From CBDHHC01 sp965263345 (GTDB taxonomy: Bacteria > Pseudomonadota > Alphaproteobacteria > Rhizobiales > CBDHHC01), in the NCBI GenBank assembly GCA_965263345.1, contig CBDHHC010000004.1, positions 62,001-126,000 of the forward strand: 64,000 nucleotides of DNA, in the 5' to 3' direction. Position 1 is the stretch's first letter; each line of letters begins with the position of its first letter. A program made the position numbers and the translations under genes. Shown piece after piece: positions 63,466-64,000 of this stretch. Below the pieces are notes generated by a model, which saw only the letters and a list, made by a program, of their open reading frames with translations, was not told the DNA's origin and did no database searches.

Positions 63466-64000
63466 GTGTCGAGCGATCATTCAATAGCAACAGGTATGTC
63501 AGGGCGCTACGCAAGAGCGCTGTTTGAATTAGCACAAGAACAGAATAAATTAGACGAGATAAAGTCTGATTTAGACAGTTTTGCTTCAATTATGGCTGAG
63601 AGTGATGATTTCACTCGTTTGGTCATTAGCCCTATTTTTTCCGCGGAAGAACAAAATAGTGCTTTGAATGCGATTTTACCTCGCACAAACATTTCGGATA
63701 TTTCAGTTAATTTCTTCAAGCTTGTTGCTCGTAATCGCAGATTATTTGCGATTGAGCGCATTATTGCTGATTATAATGCTTTATTGGCGAAACATCGTGG
63801 TGAAGTGACCGCATATGTTTCTTCTGCATCACAGCTTGATGAAATGCAACTTACTGAATTAAAAAATACTTTAAAACAAGCTGTTGGCCAGGATATACAA
63901 GTTGAAGCGACAGTCGATCCTTCATTGCTTGGTGGACTAGTAGTCAAGGTGGGCAGCCGTATGATTGACGATTCACTTAAAACAAAATTAGACAGTCTTA
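63466..64000 (+). CDS. atpH: F1F0 ATP synthase delta subunit (3' end outside window)
   Basis: The delta subunit joins the F1 head to the peripheral stalk. From GTG 63466 it reads SSDHSIATGMSGRYARALFE, then LDEIKSDLDSFASIMAESDD, FFKLVARNRRLFAIERIIAD and VDPSLLGGLVVKVGSRMIDD, all typical of delta. About 178 residues are present and the frame is open to the right edge, so only the last few residues are missing. The remaining atp genes should follow. The start has only a weak AAGAG ahead of it. Confidence 0.95.
   Translation, partial: MSSDHSIATGMSGRYARALFELAQEQNKLDEIKSDLDSFASIMAESDDFTRLVISPIFSAEEQNSALNAILPRTNISDISVNFFKLVARNRRLFAIERIIADYNALLAKHRGEVTAYVSSASQLDEMQLTELKNTLKQAVGQDIQVEATVDPSLLGGLVVKVGSRMIDDSLKTKLDSL

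Overview
The window is AT-rich (roughly 35-40% G+C by eye in most genes) chromosomal DNA from an alphaproteobacterium. Four things point there: the gene order rnd / lptCA / lptB / rpoN / hpf / ptsN, the carB-greA and priA-atpH neighbourhoods, a GTTC-N7-GTTC LexA box, and a CTTGAA-N17-CCATAT heat-shock promoter in front of an hsp20-DUF1150 pair. No tRNA, rRNA, CRISPR array, prophage or insertion sequence was recognised. I cannot name the genus.

Layout. 1-5 kb: 3' end of purH, then a phosphodiester-glycosidase-like protein divergent from a membrane Ser/Thr kinase. 5-9 kb: osmotic module, an MscS channel and a three-gene betaine ABC importer whose binding-protein signal peptide looks frameshifted. 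9-14 kb: lipocalin, SnoaL-like protein, nitronate monooxygenase, secreted 3-hydroxybutyrate-oligomer hydrolase. 14-18 kb: moaA, then a zinc-linked operon (DUF2796, ABC ATPase, FtsX-like permease, DUF3299) behind a Zur-like operator. 18.5-23 kb: a two-subunit molybdenum hydroxylase with its XdhC and MobA-like maturation genes. 23-29 kb: DUF899, DUF4399, YedK, a pentapeptide-repeat membrane protein, then a patch of higher G+C holding a HigBA-type toxin-antitoxin pair and a LexA-controlled Y-family polymerase with a small zinc-ribbon partner. 29-37 kb: trxB, 2OG-Fe(II) oxygenase, ELM1-type protein, Lrp regulator, greA, carB. 37.7-45 kb: hsp20/DUF1150, ptsN, hpf, rpoN, lptB, a fused lptC-lptA-lptA gene, rnd. 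45-54 kb: NDUFA9-like protein, uppP, FzlA-like GST, queG, an SDR, an unknown secreted protein, a hydrolase and a glycosyltransferase. 54-64 kb: infC with an ATC start, xerC, a redox cluster (di-heme peroxidase, cupredoxin, cytochrome-b561/chemoreceptor fusion), an FKBP isomerase, fsa, priA and the start of atpH.

The candidate for a new system is the three-gene strand at 55.7-59.4 kb. A chemoreceptor whose N-terminus is a four-helix cytochrome b561 with candidate haem histidines lies downstream of a secreted blue-copper protein and a periplasmic di-haem peroxidase. This suggests a receptor that reads periplasmic electron flow or peroxide directly through haem. Other notable items are the LptC-LptA-LptA fusion, the ATC-initiated infC and the SOS-controlled polymerase/zinc-ribbon pair. 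Family names come from sequence recognition by eye; no search was run.
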